A stretch of 64,000 bases of DNA from Daucus carota subsp. sativus (taxonomy: Eukaryota; Streptophyta; Magnoliopsida; Apiales; Apiaceae), in the NCBI RefSeq assembly GCF_001625215.2, contig NC_030389.2, positions 4,376,930 to 4,440,929 of the forward strand, in the 5' to 3' direction. Under the pieces are notes generated by a model. It was not told where the DNA came from. It saw nothing but the letters and a program-made list of their open reading frames with translations, and made no database searches. Both the position numbers and the translations under genes were made by a program. Positions within the stretch are counted from its first letter, which is position 1. Every line of letters starts with the position of its first letter. This document shows, piece after piece, positions 11,092-21,714 of the stretch.

Positions 11092-13841
11092 TTACTTTTC
11101 TTCCTCACCGCTACCTTGATCTTCACGAGCTGCTATCAAAGTCTGTTTCCTCCCCTTCACTCTGCTTTTGCCTACTGTAGAACCACCCAAAAGAAAAAAC
11201 AACAAAAACACCTAGAAAAGGGGATCTGCAACAGGTAACATACATAAACCTAAAGACCTTAGCTAATACCAGAGCATTCATTTTTATAAATATGACGAAA
11301 AATACCAAGAAATGAAGCAAAAGAAATACCATACAATAGATTAACCACACTCATCAACATCGTAAACACACAAGGATAGAAGCAGAAAATATGAAACAGT
11401 AAAACTGCATTACCAAACATCGTGGAAAGTTTGAGTAATGACTAGTGACAAGTATGACCATAATTAAGATAAGAAATCTACTCACATTAATGTTATATAA
11501 GAATGAAGACGAGATCGAGAAGCTAACAAATTAGTGTATTAAGGTATACAAATTGCCACCAGGAAAATGACATCATTATACAGCCAAAATTAAAAACTTT
11601 ATGTAACTAATCTGATTCAGACTCATAAAACACTGAGACAATTGACATAGCAAACTAAAACTAAAGGGAAAATGATAAAATGAGATTTATTCAATCAAAT
11701 CTACAGGATCAAGAAGATCAGTGTCAAAAATCAAATCAAGTAGTATCAAATAGTTGAAATTTAGAATGGAAAAGAAACATAAACTTGAAAGAGTTGTTTA
11801 GACAAATTGGATAAAGAAACCAAGTAACAAGCAAACAATATAACAGTAAGAAGAAGGGAGGGGGTCTAACAAGACATTTATTTATAAACAAAAGGTCAAG
11901 ATCCAACACGCAACAACATATTCCATTTCACATGAACAGCCAAATCCTTGATTCCATAGTATCTTCTGATTTATTTATACCAGTAAAATCAGAAAATTTA
12001 ACATTTCATAGGTGTAAAATGTCAAAGTCTATACACAAGTCCAGTGAGGAAACAAGAACTAGAAATACGCGTCATGACAAAATGAAAACTAAGATTCATT
12101 ACAGGGGGAAGTTACCTGTAATCACTCGTGCTTCTGAACTCAACTCTATAGTTGTAGTCGGGAAGAGGGTAGGCATGCATATTTTTGTCTCGAAGGTTTC
12201 AACACTTTTCCTATCAGTCTCAGCAAGCAGGGAAGCTTCAAAAGTGATAAGGTAACTTGGAACACTGGAATCAAGTTTTACTAGCTGGAGAACTTTGAGC
12301 GACTCAATGTCGTGCTTTGCAACACGAAATTGTTTCAACTGTATTTGTAATTTCAAAAAGATTCTTCAGATAATAACAATTAATGGGATTTTTTAATAAA
12401 AAAACAAAAAGATTTACTTATGTGTAGTAGAGAATGAAAGACGGACCACGAAGACGTCATGGCTAACAAGAGCAAACTGGGAGAGATAAAGGGCTAAATT
12501 ATATTGAGAATCCAATCCCGAGTCCTGCAGTGATCAGACATTCAAATATATGAATAGTATATATACGTGCAAATAAAAAGGAAAGTAAATCCAAGGGTAA
12601 AACTTTAAAGGAGCACGTAAACATACGGTGGTATATGTACTGATGACTCGAGAGAGGAGGGCGCCTTCTTCAACGACAGCAATGTGATCCAAATCAGAAG
12701 GCTGGGAGTTGTTGTAATCTGGTTTGATCCTAACAAACAAAATCTGAATCTGGTGACACGGGTGGTAAAAAACAATTATTTTAGTTTGGAAGGTAACGGA
12801 ACCCCCCGAATTCGTTTCAGCTTCAAAAGTAACATATTTAGTGTAAACCGGTGTGTTTTGTGCTGTTGCCATGAGGACTTTGACAACAGAAAAGTTTGTA
12901 CCCTGTAGGTATGCATAATAACAAAATGAGTTACAAGTATAATAAAATTTAATACCGAATAATATACATTCTTGATCCCAACAGGTCAGGTATATATTAT
13001 CGGTTTTCATAGTATGTGCTGCTAGAATTTTATAAGTTTGACTATTTTCATTGGCTCTCATATCTTAATAATGATGGACGCACCACACCAATCAAAATCT
13101 CTTAAACATATAAAATTTCACGCTTAGCATGGCCCATGGGCACACACCAGACAAAGCCATGTATTATAGACCAAAGCGACCAATGGCAATCTAACAGGAT
13201 ATCGAAAAAAACGCCGAAAACATGAACATACTAACCATCCTTATGTTGTAAAGGGCCATAGCCAACCTAGAGTAACAGAGTAGTTGCACAAGTTCAACGG
13301 GTCTACAATTCTTAGAGGACCGTGAGATATCATAAACTTTAGCGACAAATGAACCACCAGTACAAAATTGTAAGCGATCACCAGGATATTGCGGATAGTG
13401 TATCCAAGGTTCAGGATAGTCTCCGAGCTCAAAATTCTACACAACATACGCATATAAACACAAAATTAAACAACACGAAATTGAAATCATAGAGAATGAG
13501 CCCGCAAGGGTTGGTTCAGCTGGTTAAAGAGGGGATTTGTATCCTCTTGATCACAGGTTCGATTTAGCTCGGTTCACGTGGTTTGCAGGCTATTACGTGA
13601 GCTCGTGGTTTACCCAGTGCACACCTAAACCAGTGCGCACCCAAAGGGTAGCGGCTGCGGGTTCCTACGTTAAAAAAAAAAAATCATAGAGAATGATTAT
13701 AATAAATTCACATACTTGGCTCCTCTTCAGGTCTTTGGAGTAACTGCCGCTATTATCCTCATCCTCTAATCTACGCTTCCCTTTATCGGAAGAAGATTCT
13801 GATTTGGTTTTCATCCTCGAACCCTGATTATCTTCTGCCAT
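11092..13841 (-). CDS. Protein with two cystatin-like domains, six exons
   Basis: Exons 13841-13716, 13436-13236, 12902-12627, 12524-12418, 12363-12116 and 11174-11092 (minus strand) join with GT-AG introns in perfect phase to 346 residues. The N-terminus is charged (MAEDNQGSRMKTKSE, then DKGKRRLEDED), like a nuclear-type basic region. Two segments look like plant cystatin/monellin folds: a helix (SRLAMALYNIRM) followed by FSVVKVLMATAQ and TKYVTFEAET, and a second unit with HDIESLKVLQLVK and YLITFEAS. Neither has the QxVxG protease-binding loop or a secretion signal, so protease inhibition is unlikely. This resembles the plant cystatin-related families of unknown function. The final exon is short and basic (GKSRVKGRKQT) and stops just before an in-frame AT-hook-like segment. 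Intron 1 carries a SINE. I do not recognise a named gene. Confidence 0.72.
13500..13680 (+). mobile_element. Au-like tRNA-derived SINE with 16-bp target-site duplication
   Basis: Starts GAGCCCGCAAGGGTTGG, carries A-box-like TGGTTCAGCTGGTTAAAG and B-box-like GGTTCGATTTAGC, and ends in an A-run at 13672-13680. AAATCATAGAGAATGA flanks both sides exactly (13484-13499 and 13681-13696). It lies in intron 1 of the cystatin-like gene, opposite to the gene's direction. Confidence 0.88.
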
Positions 13842-13982
13842 TCTAGTTTTCTTTGGGTTGGGGGAGTTTCCGCTACCGCGGGCTTCTGTTTTGTTACTGT
13901 CTTTTTGGATTTTAATGGATTTTTTTTATCAATGAATTTTAGCGAATTATACGTGATTTTGTGCTCATTGTTATAAAATGTC

Positions 13983-14535
13983 GAGGTAATTGCATGTCGT
14001 ACCTTCTAAGTATCATTCAAAAATGATATGGTATATATATTTTGAGAAACTCAACTCGCGCCCCTTATCTTTATAGTTTAAATCCGAGATGCATCCCTTT
14101 GTTGTTAACTCTGTTAACTTTTTGCACTCCGTTAAGTCATTGTACATGTAATTACAATTCAGACCTCCTAACTTACGTTCAAAAACGATATTGTACCCAT
14201 ACTTTTGGAAACTCAAATCGCACCACCTATCTTAACATTTCAAGAACGATACGCACCACCTATCTTAACATTTCTTGAAATGTAAAGATAGGTGGTGCGA
14301 TTTGGGTTTCCAAAAGTATGAGTACAATATCGTTTTTGAACGTAAGTTAAAGGGTCCGAATTATAATTACATGTACAATGACTTAACGGAGTGCAAAGAG
14401 TTAACAGAGTTAACGGCAAATGAGTGCATCTCGGGTTTAAACTATAAAGATAAGGGGTGCGAGTTGAGTTTCTCAAAGCATAGGTATCATATCATTTTTG
14501 AACGATACTTAGGGGGTGCAATATGCAATTACCTC
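13983..14535. mobile_element. Foldback MULE-type MITE with 9-bp target-site duplication
   Basis: Nearly the whole 553 bases is one inverted repeat: arms of about 260 bases meet at an imperfect centre near 14240-14290. The ends read GAGGTAATTGCAT and its complement. TAAAATGTC is duplicated on both sides (13974-13982 and 14536-14544). A 9-base duplication with long inverted repeats fits Mutator-like elements. The mirrored open frames inside are by-products of the inverted repeat. Confidence 0.88.
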
Positions 14536-14544
14536 TAAAATGTC

Positions 14545-15517
14545 GTTGATATGAATTCTTTAGAACTTGCATAATGCTTCAAAATGATTTTGATGGAATT
14601 TCAAAAAACTTAAAATACACTGAGAAGTGCCACAATATTCATCATTTTATGAAATCCAAAAAAATCCATCAGGATTTGAATACCATCACATTGTATTGGA
14701 TTTTAAACAATCCCAGTTGAATATTATTAGATTTTAAAGTATAATTTAAAATCATAATTGAATACCACCAGATTTTGTAGCATAATTTAAAATCTCAATT
14801 GAATACATTTAGATTTTAATGGATTTTAAACAATCTTAATTCAATACACTCGGATTTCATTAATGCAAAAAAATCCTTTAAAATCCCAATCCTACACACG
14901 TATTAATTTTAGTTGTTTAGATGTTATTCACAGAATCTGATTCATATTCATTATTTTGGTTTTACATAATAATTATTTTACTTTATTTTGGTTAAATTTT
15001 CAAAAAATGAATTTGCTAATGATAGTGATTTTTATCATAGACTTTTAAAATTTAAATTTTGTTTCTAGACTGTTTAAAACATAGAACTTAAAAATTCTTC
15101 GAGCTAAGAATGAAATCAAAAATATTTCAAGCGATCCAAATTGCACCAACATCCCAGTAAACATTGACATCACAATTGATCTTATCACATTAAAGCCATT
15201 ATTAAACTTTTGTTCAGAAACTCTAATCACATAAGCTGAGATTAGAGGAGTGGCAGCCCAGCTATTGACATGCTGGATATCAGCTATAAACATGTCGAAA
15301 GTGTAAGTTTCTAATAGATGAACAATCTTTGGCTGTGAAAGGTGAGCTCTTACAATAATTGCTACCGGCTAAGATTTGACGCGAGTTTTCCCAATTCCAA
15401 AAATATCAAAAGAATCATTTTCAACAAACTTCATATCTAAAAAATCCAAATATAACTAAATAAAACATTACGAAACACTCCAAAAAATAGGCAAAACAAC
15501 CACTTCAAAAATAGATA
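14545..15517. other. AT-rich intergenic DNA with a degenerate dispersed repeat
   Basis: 14600-14900 repeats a theme around GAATACCAYCAGATTTTAAA several times. Similar sequence occurs at 42060-42290, so it is probably an old MITE relic. Nothing coding was seen. Confidence 0.4.
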
Positions 15518-15819
15518 CTCCCTCTGTCTCTCTCATTTCTTTACGGTTATTATTTTGGGATGTCCCTCTCATTTCTTTACGTCACTATAAATAGTAAGTT
15601 TTTCCATCATTACACCCACTATCTTCCTATACTATCTTGTATTTAACAATAAAAACCACTATTACACCCACTACTTTTCTCCACTATCTCAAATCTATTA
15701 TTAAATATTGATAGATCCCACCACTTTACCCACTTTTCATCTAACTTTACTCATTTTTCATACATTGTCTTGGTCTCCGTGCCCCCTCCAATGTAAACAA
15801 TTGAGGGGGACGGAGGGAG
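15518..15819. mobile_element. Stowaway MITE
   Basis: 302 bases with ends CTCCCTCTGTC and GACGGAGGGAG, flanked by TA on both sides (15516-15517 and 15820-15821). This is the signature of Tc1/mariner-type Stowaway elements. Non-coding. Confidence 0.88.
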
Positions 15820-15925
15820 TACACACAAACACCTAAAAAATGGGTTGGGAGAAAATCAACGAAAGCCCCTCACACTAATTTGAAAGCTGCTCGAACTCTA
15901 ATTTTTGAGATAAAGTGAGTATCTT

Positions 15926-16826
15926 TAGGGGTGAACACGGGTCGGGTTGGGCGGGTTGGCGGTAAAAATTCAACCCAACCCAATATAGTCGGTTTATAAA
16001 AATTTGAACCCGTTAACCCTTAAAAATATTTCCAACCCAACCCTATTATTCATACGTCGGGTTGGGTTGGGTAGGGTCGGGTTTATCGGGTTTTATCCGA
16101 TCAAACTAAAAATTCGAACAACACAAAATTATAAGGGTTGGTTGCATTGTTTATGTCCCTCCGTTTCCAGTTACTCGTGTTTAACTGTTTTCAGCTGCTT
16201 GTGCTTGAGTATTTCTAGTTGCCAGTTTCCTTTCAGTTCTTCATTTAGCTTTAGGAGTCATGTCTCAGGGTGTTTAAGCTTCCGTCCTAGTCTGTTCTGC
16301 ATGCATGTGTTTCTCTTATGTCCTCCTACTACAAGGGGAGGTTTGTTTGCTTTAATTTTTAATATAATGCTGCTGTTCAAAAAAAAAAAGAATGCATACT
16401 GCTTGGTTATTGAATGTGCTGGTATTACAGAAGTTAGAAGTTAGTCCAGGTATCTAGCAAAGTAGTAGCACTGCTTCTTGTATTAAAAGTTTAACTTGTT
16501 ATGGCTCATATAATTCTAAAATTTTGAGCATGGCTGATAATTGTGGATAATTAGGCTTTTTAGATATGTGATTTAGGTTAAAAGTTTATGAGTTGAGTTA
16601 CGTTTGGACTGCTATAAATTTAATATTGAATTAGACTAATCTAAACGGGTTAGGTCGGGTTGGGTGGGGGTTAATAATTTATAAACTCTTACCCAACCCA
16701 ATCTATTCGGGTTTATAAAATTCAAACCCAATTATTTTTCGGTTTCGAACGGTTCGATTTGATCGACCGAAATAAGGGACGGTTAGGGTCGGTTTGGCGG
16801 GTTAATCGGTTTTTTGTTCACCCCTA
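15926..16826. mobile_element. Non-autonomous hAT element, 901 bp, with 8-bp target-site duplication
   Basis: The ends are TAGGGGTGAACA and TGTTCACCCCTA, and AGTATCTT is duplicated at 15918-15925 and 16827-16834. Both subterminal zones are packed with inverted copies of GGGTTGGG-type motifs. The interior around 16140-16392 ends in TTCAAAAAAAAAAAG and looks like a LINE 3' tail inserted into the hAT element. No transposase is present. Confidence 0.87.
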
Positions 16827-16859
16827 AGTATCTTAATTAAAGATTCCGACTTTCTGAAA

Positions 16860-17603
16860 TAAGCGCCTTGGACCCACTTTCATCCTAACCTTCTCTAATC
16901 TCTCTTTGACAATCCACGAACACCATCTTTGCATTCTCAATCTATACGCACACGTTTCTATGTATCTCTCTTATTCGATATAAAATAAAAGCCCCGTCGT
17001 TCCAGATCATCACTTCGACGTCCCTTCTTCAGCTCAAGTAATTTCAATTTTGTCTTCATGTAAATAATCCTTTAATTGTTAATTTCTTTTTCTTACTGTT
17101 ATTTGTTGCTCATATGGTGTAAATGTTGATTTTATTTAATAAAAATGAGATCTTTATATATGGGCTGTTTTGTTTTTGCAGTTTTTGAGTTAAGGTGCTA
17201 GAATTTGTTCAAATTACAGATACAGATGTTTAGGGTTTTGGGTGTTTGATTGATTTTACTAATGTGTATTCAATTGGTTGAATTGTTAGTGTAACTATGC
17301 GAGTCAAAAGACCCTTTTACTGAATTTGATAGGTGGGAGTTGACGAATGGTGTGATCGTGTTTTATGCTGTTTTCATTGCTTTATTACTGTTTTATTACG
17401 ACGTCAATGTTATAGATGTGAAAGTTATAAGATTAGTTTTTTTCGTTGCTTAGTATGAAATGGAGATTAGTTGAGGTATTGAGGTTGTGTTTTATAATGT
17501 TTTTCTCTTTGTTGATTTTGCGCGACTGATATGGTGTCTATGTGTGTGTTGCTAGGGCTGAGATTTATTGGTAAGTTATTACGAGAGTCTTGCTAAATTA
17601 GTT
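16860..17603 (+). promoter_or_regulatory. Promoter and probable spliced 5' leader of the B3 gene
   Basis: A TATA-like GATATAAAATAAAAG lies at 16977-16991. A C/T-rich leader follows, with a plausible donor (CAAGTAATT near 17037) and acceptors (TTTTTGCAG near 17180 or TTGCTAG near 17554), so a 5' UTR intron is likely. This is inference without transcript data. Confidence 0.45.
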
Positions 17604-18719
17604 ATGAGGAGGTCGAGATACCATAATGTTGCTAATCAAGGTTTTGATGAGTGGACAATTACAAAGGCCCTCACTTTGTCTGATGTTGATGTCACTCATC
17701 CATTTCTCACTCTGCCTCGACAACCTGTTGAAAACTATGTGCTTGTGCATTTGACGCAACGAGAACAGGATATGTTAATGAATAAAGAGCAAGTAACCAT
17801 TAATGCTAAAGATGAGGATACTGGTGAAGTTCATTTGATGAAGCTAAAATGGCGTGGGAGTTACTATAATCTTATCGGGAAATGGGGAAGTATTGTTCGA
17901 GCTAAGAATCTTGAGGTTGGGAGAGAGATTAAAATACGCTGGTTTAATGGATGCCTACACTTTTCTGTTCCAGAACAGCAGGTTCAGGCAGTGACACCAT
18001 TGCAGGATGTTGCACCACCGCTACTTCATGACCACTGGCCTATTACAAAGGTTTTGACATTATCCGGTGTCGATACTAATCATCCATTTCTCCCTTTGGC
18101 ACGCAGATCAGTTGAAGATCATATTCTTGTTTATTGGAGTCATCAACAACGAGAGCTTCTAAGAAACGAGGAGCAAGTTAATATAAATGCTCGGGATGTT
18201 GATACAGGGGATACGTATGTTATGACCTTGAGGTGGCGTGGAAATTATTATAACCTATTCGGGAAATGGGAAAAGATATTACAGCATAAGGGACAAGGTG
18301 TCGGAAAAGAAATAAAGATACGTTGGGGTAACGGATGCTTAAACTTTTTAGTTCCATATGAACGTAATGTTGTGTTACTACAGGGACAGGACATGTGGCC
18401 TATTAAGAAAGCACTAACTTTGTCTGATGTAGACACCAATCATCCATTTCTCACTTTGCCTGGAAAAGCTGTTGAGGATCATATTCTCTTTTACTGGACA
18501 GTGCAAGCACGGGAACAGTTGAGAAACACACGCCAAGTTGATATAAGTGTTCGAGATGATGACACTGGTGTTTTGTATCAAATGAAGTTGAAATTTCGTG
18601 GGAGTTACTACAATCTTATTGGCAAATGGGGACAAATCATTAGAGGGAAGATGCTCCATGTTGGGAGGGAGATTAGAGTACGCTGGGACAATGAATGCTT
18701 ATGCTTTTCAGTTCCATAG
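17604..18719 (+). CDS. Protein of three tandem B3-like DNA-binding repeats
   Basis: A single-exon frame of 371 residues from the first in-frame ATG (upstream codons lack ATG). It consists almost entirely of three repeats of about 100 residues, at roughly 17-118, 140-235 and 268-371. Each opens with W-P/T-I-x-K-x-LTLSxVD, continues with HPFL-LP and a conserved DxDTG turn, and ends W-R-G-x-YYNL-GKW then VGxEIxxRW and FxVP. This order of strands and the WRG...YYNL...GW-like core fits the plant B3 pseudo-barrel fold of the REM type. No dimerisation or activation domain is visible. The repeats are 60-70 percent alike by eye, so they arose by internal duplication. DNA binding is inferred from the fold only; partner genes are unknown. 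Confidence 0.78.
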   Translation: MRRSRYHNVANQGFDEWTITKALTLSDVDVTHPFLTLPRQPVENYVLVHLTQREQDMLMNKEQVTINAKDEDTGEVHLMKLKWRGSYYNLIGKWGSIVRAKNLEVGREIKIRWFNGCLHFSVPEQQVQAVTPLQDVAPPLLHDHWPITKVLTLSGVDTNHPFLPLARRSVEDHILVYWSHQQRELLRNEEQVNINARDVDTGDTYVMTLRWRGNYYNLFGKWEKILQHKGQGVGKEIKIRWGNGCLNFLVPYERNVVLLQGQDMWPIKKALTLSDVDTNHPFLTLPGKAVEDHILFYWTVQAREQLRNTRQVDISVRDDDTGVLYQMKLKFRGSYYNLIGKWGQIIRGKMLHVGREIRVRWDNECLCFSVP

Positions 18720-19576
18720 CATATCTGTATTCAGGCTGTATAGGTAGGAATTCTAATCTTTTTTGTTGCCATTTCTTTAAACTTTATCTATAGATAGGTT
18801 TTCTTGCATAACTGCAACCTTTTGTTTGCATAGGGCCATGAAGATTCAAAATCACAAATGTTTTGTTAAAGCCTTGTAGTCCTCTCCATAGTATATTAAA
18901 TTTTTACAATTTCAAGAACCAAACAGAAATGTAGCATGAGATATCTTGTACTTCTACTCTTACCATTGTTTCAAAATATTCACCTCTCTCCTTTTTCCCA
19001 CTCTTTCCCTCCTTTCTCCCTCCTTATTACAATTTAAATATAGTGTTATAATAATAATAGGGAATAGGGAATGTTGTTGGAGTTCCCATTCAATAATATG
19101 TAGTAATCCCTTAAAAAATGCATATTTTATTATATATAGGGTACCTGTTAGGATTCTGCTGGAGATGCTCTTACAAAAGAGTATATTAGATTTAGTAGAT
19201 TAATAACTGTGCTTAAGGTGACCGTGCTCAAGGGCGCTGGCCTTTTTTCACAATGTGTGTCAATAGTATTCAAGTAAACAAGTACTTGCTAATCACTCAG
19301 CTGTCCTGTTTTAAATAGAAAAGATAGGTGCTTAACCTAAAGAATTTCATCTTTTTTCTCTATACAAGATCAAATGACTATCCGTTACAAAGCGATCCTT
19401 CTAGTGCTAGGTTTTTTTTTTCAATGTTAGAAGTGGAATTTGTGCTGTTTATTGGCCATCTACACGATTATGTTTTAGTGATAGCGTCATGACATTTGAT
19501 AAGGGTTGGCATTGTAGACTACTCTATGTTCTCTATTAGGTGTGGTTAACATTGCAATTAGTTGGTATTTTTGCAG
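18720..19576. other. 3' flank of the B3 gene
   Basis: AT-rich, with no coding sequence. The short frame at 18946-19203 has no features. The deubiquitinase relic begins at 19577 in the same orientation without any visible start codon or promoter of its own. Confidence 0.45.
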
Positions 19577-20851
19577 TGAGTGTAAGATGGCAAAAAGAGC
19601 TACTTGCGGGTGTGGAAATTGATACTAGCCAGCCACCATATGTTGTCAAAGTCAGTTGTATGACCTAACAGGAGTACCTCCCGAAAGACAGAAGATTATG
19701 GTGAAAGGTGGTTTATTAAAGGTGATTTGATATGTTAAAACAACAAAATGGTCAATACTATGTAACACTTTGTTATGCTCTACCAAGTTCTGTTAGCTAG
19801 ATTTCATGGCTTAATCTCTCGGTTGTTAATATGTATTAATTTCATTGACAATGTAGGATGATGCCGATTGGTCAAAATTAGGGGTAAAAGAGGTAGGTAA
19901 ATAGACTCTCGACATATATGCTTCATGCACTTGAACACTTGGAGGGCAGCCGACACATCTTAGCTGTGCACCAGACAGCTCATGTTAATCTAGCCGACTT
20001 TAATCATTCAAATAATGCATCTTTCTTGTATAGGGCCAGAAGTTAATGATGATGGGAACGGCAGATGAGATTGTGAAGGCACCTGAGAAGGGCCCTGTTT
20101 TTATGGAGGACCTTCCAGAAGAAGAACAAGTTGTTGCGGTAATGCCCTTTCTTGAAGATATCTACAGTTTTACTCCTTTCTCATCCCTGTGTTTATCTTC
20201 ATTACTTTCAGATTAACCTCCTAAAAATTGGATAGCCACGAACTTCAAAATTGTCTTTGCAGCATTCAATTTGAAATTTGAAACTTGCTAAAATCAAAAG
20301 ATTGGCTGCAATAAAGAGTGATCTAAATTTGATTGGTAATTATAAGTTGGCAATTGGTCCCTAACCATCGATTGATGGCAACAATCTACCAGAATTTTTT
20401 CGCAGCCTGAAGGTAGAAACCTTAATATGAGTAACAAAACTGCTGGTAGCTACTGTAGCTCCCTGCATTTACATAAAAAATTTAGACTTAATACCTTTTG
20501 GCTGAAAAAACCCACTGGTAGATGGTTTCGTCAATCACTTTTCAAAGACATGGACCAGTACCCTAATAAGTTTCTGCGACTCATGAAGACTGTAGTTGGG
20601 CCAAGTACTTGTTTGTACGTGTTCTAATGAAAAAGAGTTTGTCTGTTCTTATATACTATCTGAGTTGGTCTGATTCACTTAGTTTGAGTGTTATAATTAA
20701 GTTCAATGTGTTGGGTTATGCCTTAATTTTCTGCCAATTTGAATTTATTATATATAAAGCCAGTTCTCAACTTAATAAGCATTGGACTTGTATTCTTTTT
20801 AGTAAACAAGACGTTTTCTTCCAGGGTCATTCTGCTGGCCTGTTTAATCTG
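19577..20851 (+). pseudogene. UBP6/UBP7-type ubiquitin protease, N-terminal remnant
   Basis: Three exon remnants (19577-19721, 19857-19892, 20034-20138) and a stub (20825-20851) with proper splice borders match the ubiquitin-like domain and linker of UBP6/UBP7 (USP14 family), proteasome-associated deubiquitinases. Readable pieces are SVRWQKELLAGVEIDTSQPP, then YDLTGVPPERQKIMVKGGLL, DDADWSKLGVKE, and GQKLMMMGTADEIVKAPEKG followed by PVFMEDLPEEEQVVA. One base is missing in exon 1 near 19655 (the CAG of QLYDLTG is now AG), which brings an early stop. The initiator is absent. The last stub reads GHSAGLFNL and breaks off immediately before GNTCYMN, so the catalytic cysteine and protease domain are gone. 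The break coincides with an 18-base palindrome. Certainly non-functional as a protease. Confidence 0.88.
20139..20824 (+). other. Intron-like spacer within the UBP6 relic
   Basis: It lies between exon remnants. The frame at 20427-20627 contains WFRQSLFKDMDQYPNKF, which I cannot assign. It is longer than the other introns, so an insertion is possible. Confidence 0.35.
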
Positions 20852-20852
20852 A

Positions 20853-20870
20853 AACAAGACGTCTTGTTTA
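20853..20870. repeat. 18-bp perfect palindrome at the UBP6 break
   Basis: AAACAAGACGTCTTGTTT is self-complementary. Its half, TAAACAAGACG, also occurs about 50 bases upstream (20803-20813), so three half-sites bracket the last exon stub. Confidence 0.8.
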
Positions 20871-21714
20871 CTAAAAATCTATCTGCAGTTTTCTTGAGTG
20901 TAAGCTGCAAAATTTTACGGAAGATGTGAAGGCAGTTTCTCTGAGGTCCAAATGCAGTTGTAGCAAAATCTTAATATTAGTCAATAAATATTTGGCATTG
21001 GAAGTGTAATAGTTTATAGTTGATATTATTTGTTAGGCTAACTTCAGATGATATAATCTACTTTAAATATGTTCCTAATGACATGTGTTCAGGTCCTAAC
21101 CATGTTTTAAACACCCCAAAGGTGGCTCATAATCTTGTTTAATGTAGTTTGGCAGATCTTGAAATACTAGTTGATAATTTCTGATGCTACATTCATTAGA
21201 TTTTAGTGTATTAAGTGTCATCACATGGTACTTGCCGATTGTTACTATACCTGATCAGTGATCAACAATCAGGTGTCACGAGGTTATGGTGCGTTTAAGT
21301 CTAATATATAAAACTTGATTAGTTGTGTGTGAATTTAAGTTGCACTGTCGTACAGTTCTCTCTCATTATAGCGTATATGTACTGTAGTTGGGTTCTTATA
21401 GTAAACAACATAGTGTCTGTGTATGTCTACTAACAATTCAATTACACTTCCCAACCCCTGTCGGCTAGGGAGAAGGCAGTGCTTGTCAGTTTGAAGTTCA
21501 TACTGGCTGTGGTTACTGCTGAGCAAGTCTATGGCATGATCCTCTTTGCAAATAGTTTATCAGAAAAGCCTTAGGATAGATGCAGCAGTCATCTGGTTTT
21601 TCTGATTAAACATTTGAAAGACTCTGGATGATGTTTACCTGTTTCTGAAGCTGTTAAAGGTATTCAGGCTGCTTTCCATAAACTTTGGAGTTTGCACTGG
21701 GCTCTTTTTTTAAT

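Noticed and set aside
14013..14538. Mirror-image open frames that look like a duplicated small gene
   Set aside because: They are the two arms of one foldback element; neither has a promoter or known domain.
17568..17603. Upstream extension of the B3 frame to 17568
   Set aside because: It would begin with TTG; the first ATG in frame is 17604 and plant genes start with ATG.
20427..20627. 66-codon frame between UBP6 exon remnants
   Set aside because: No recognised family, no splice support; it could be intron or inserted DNA.
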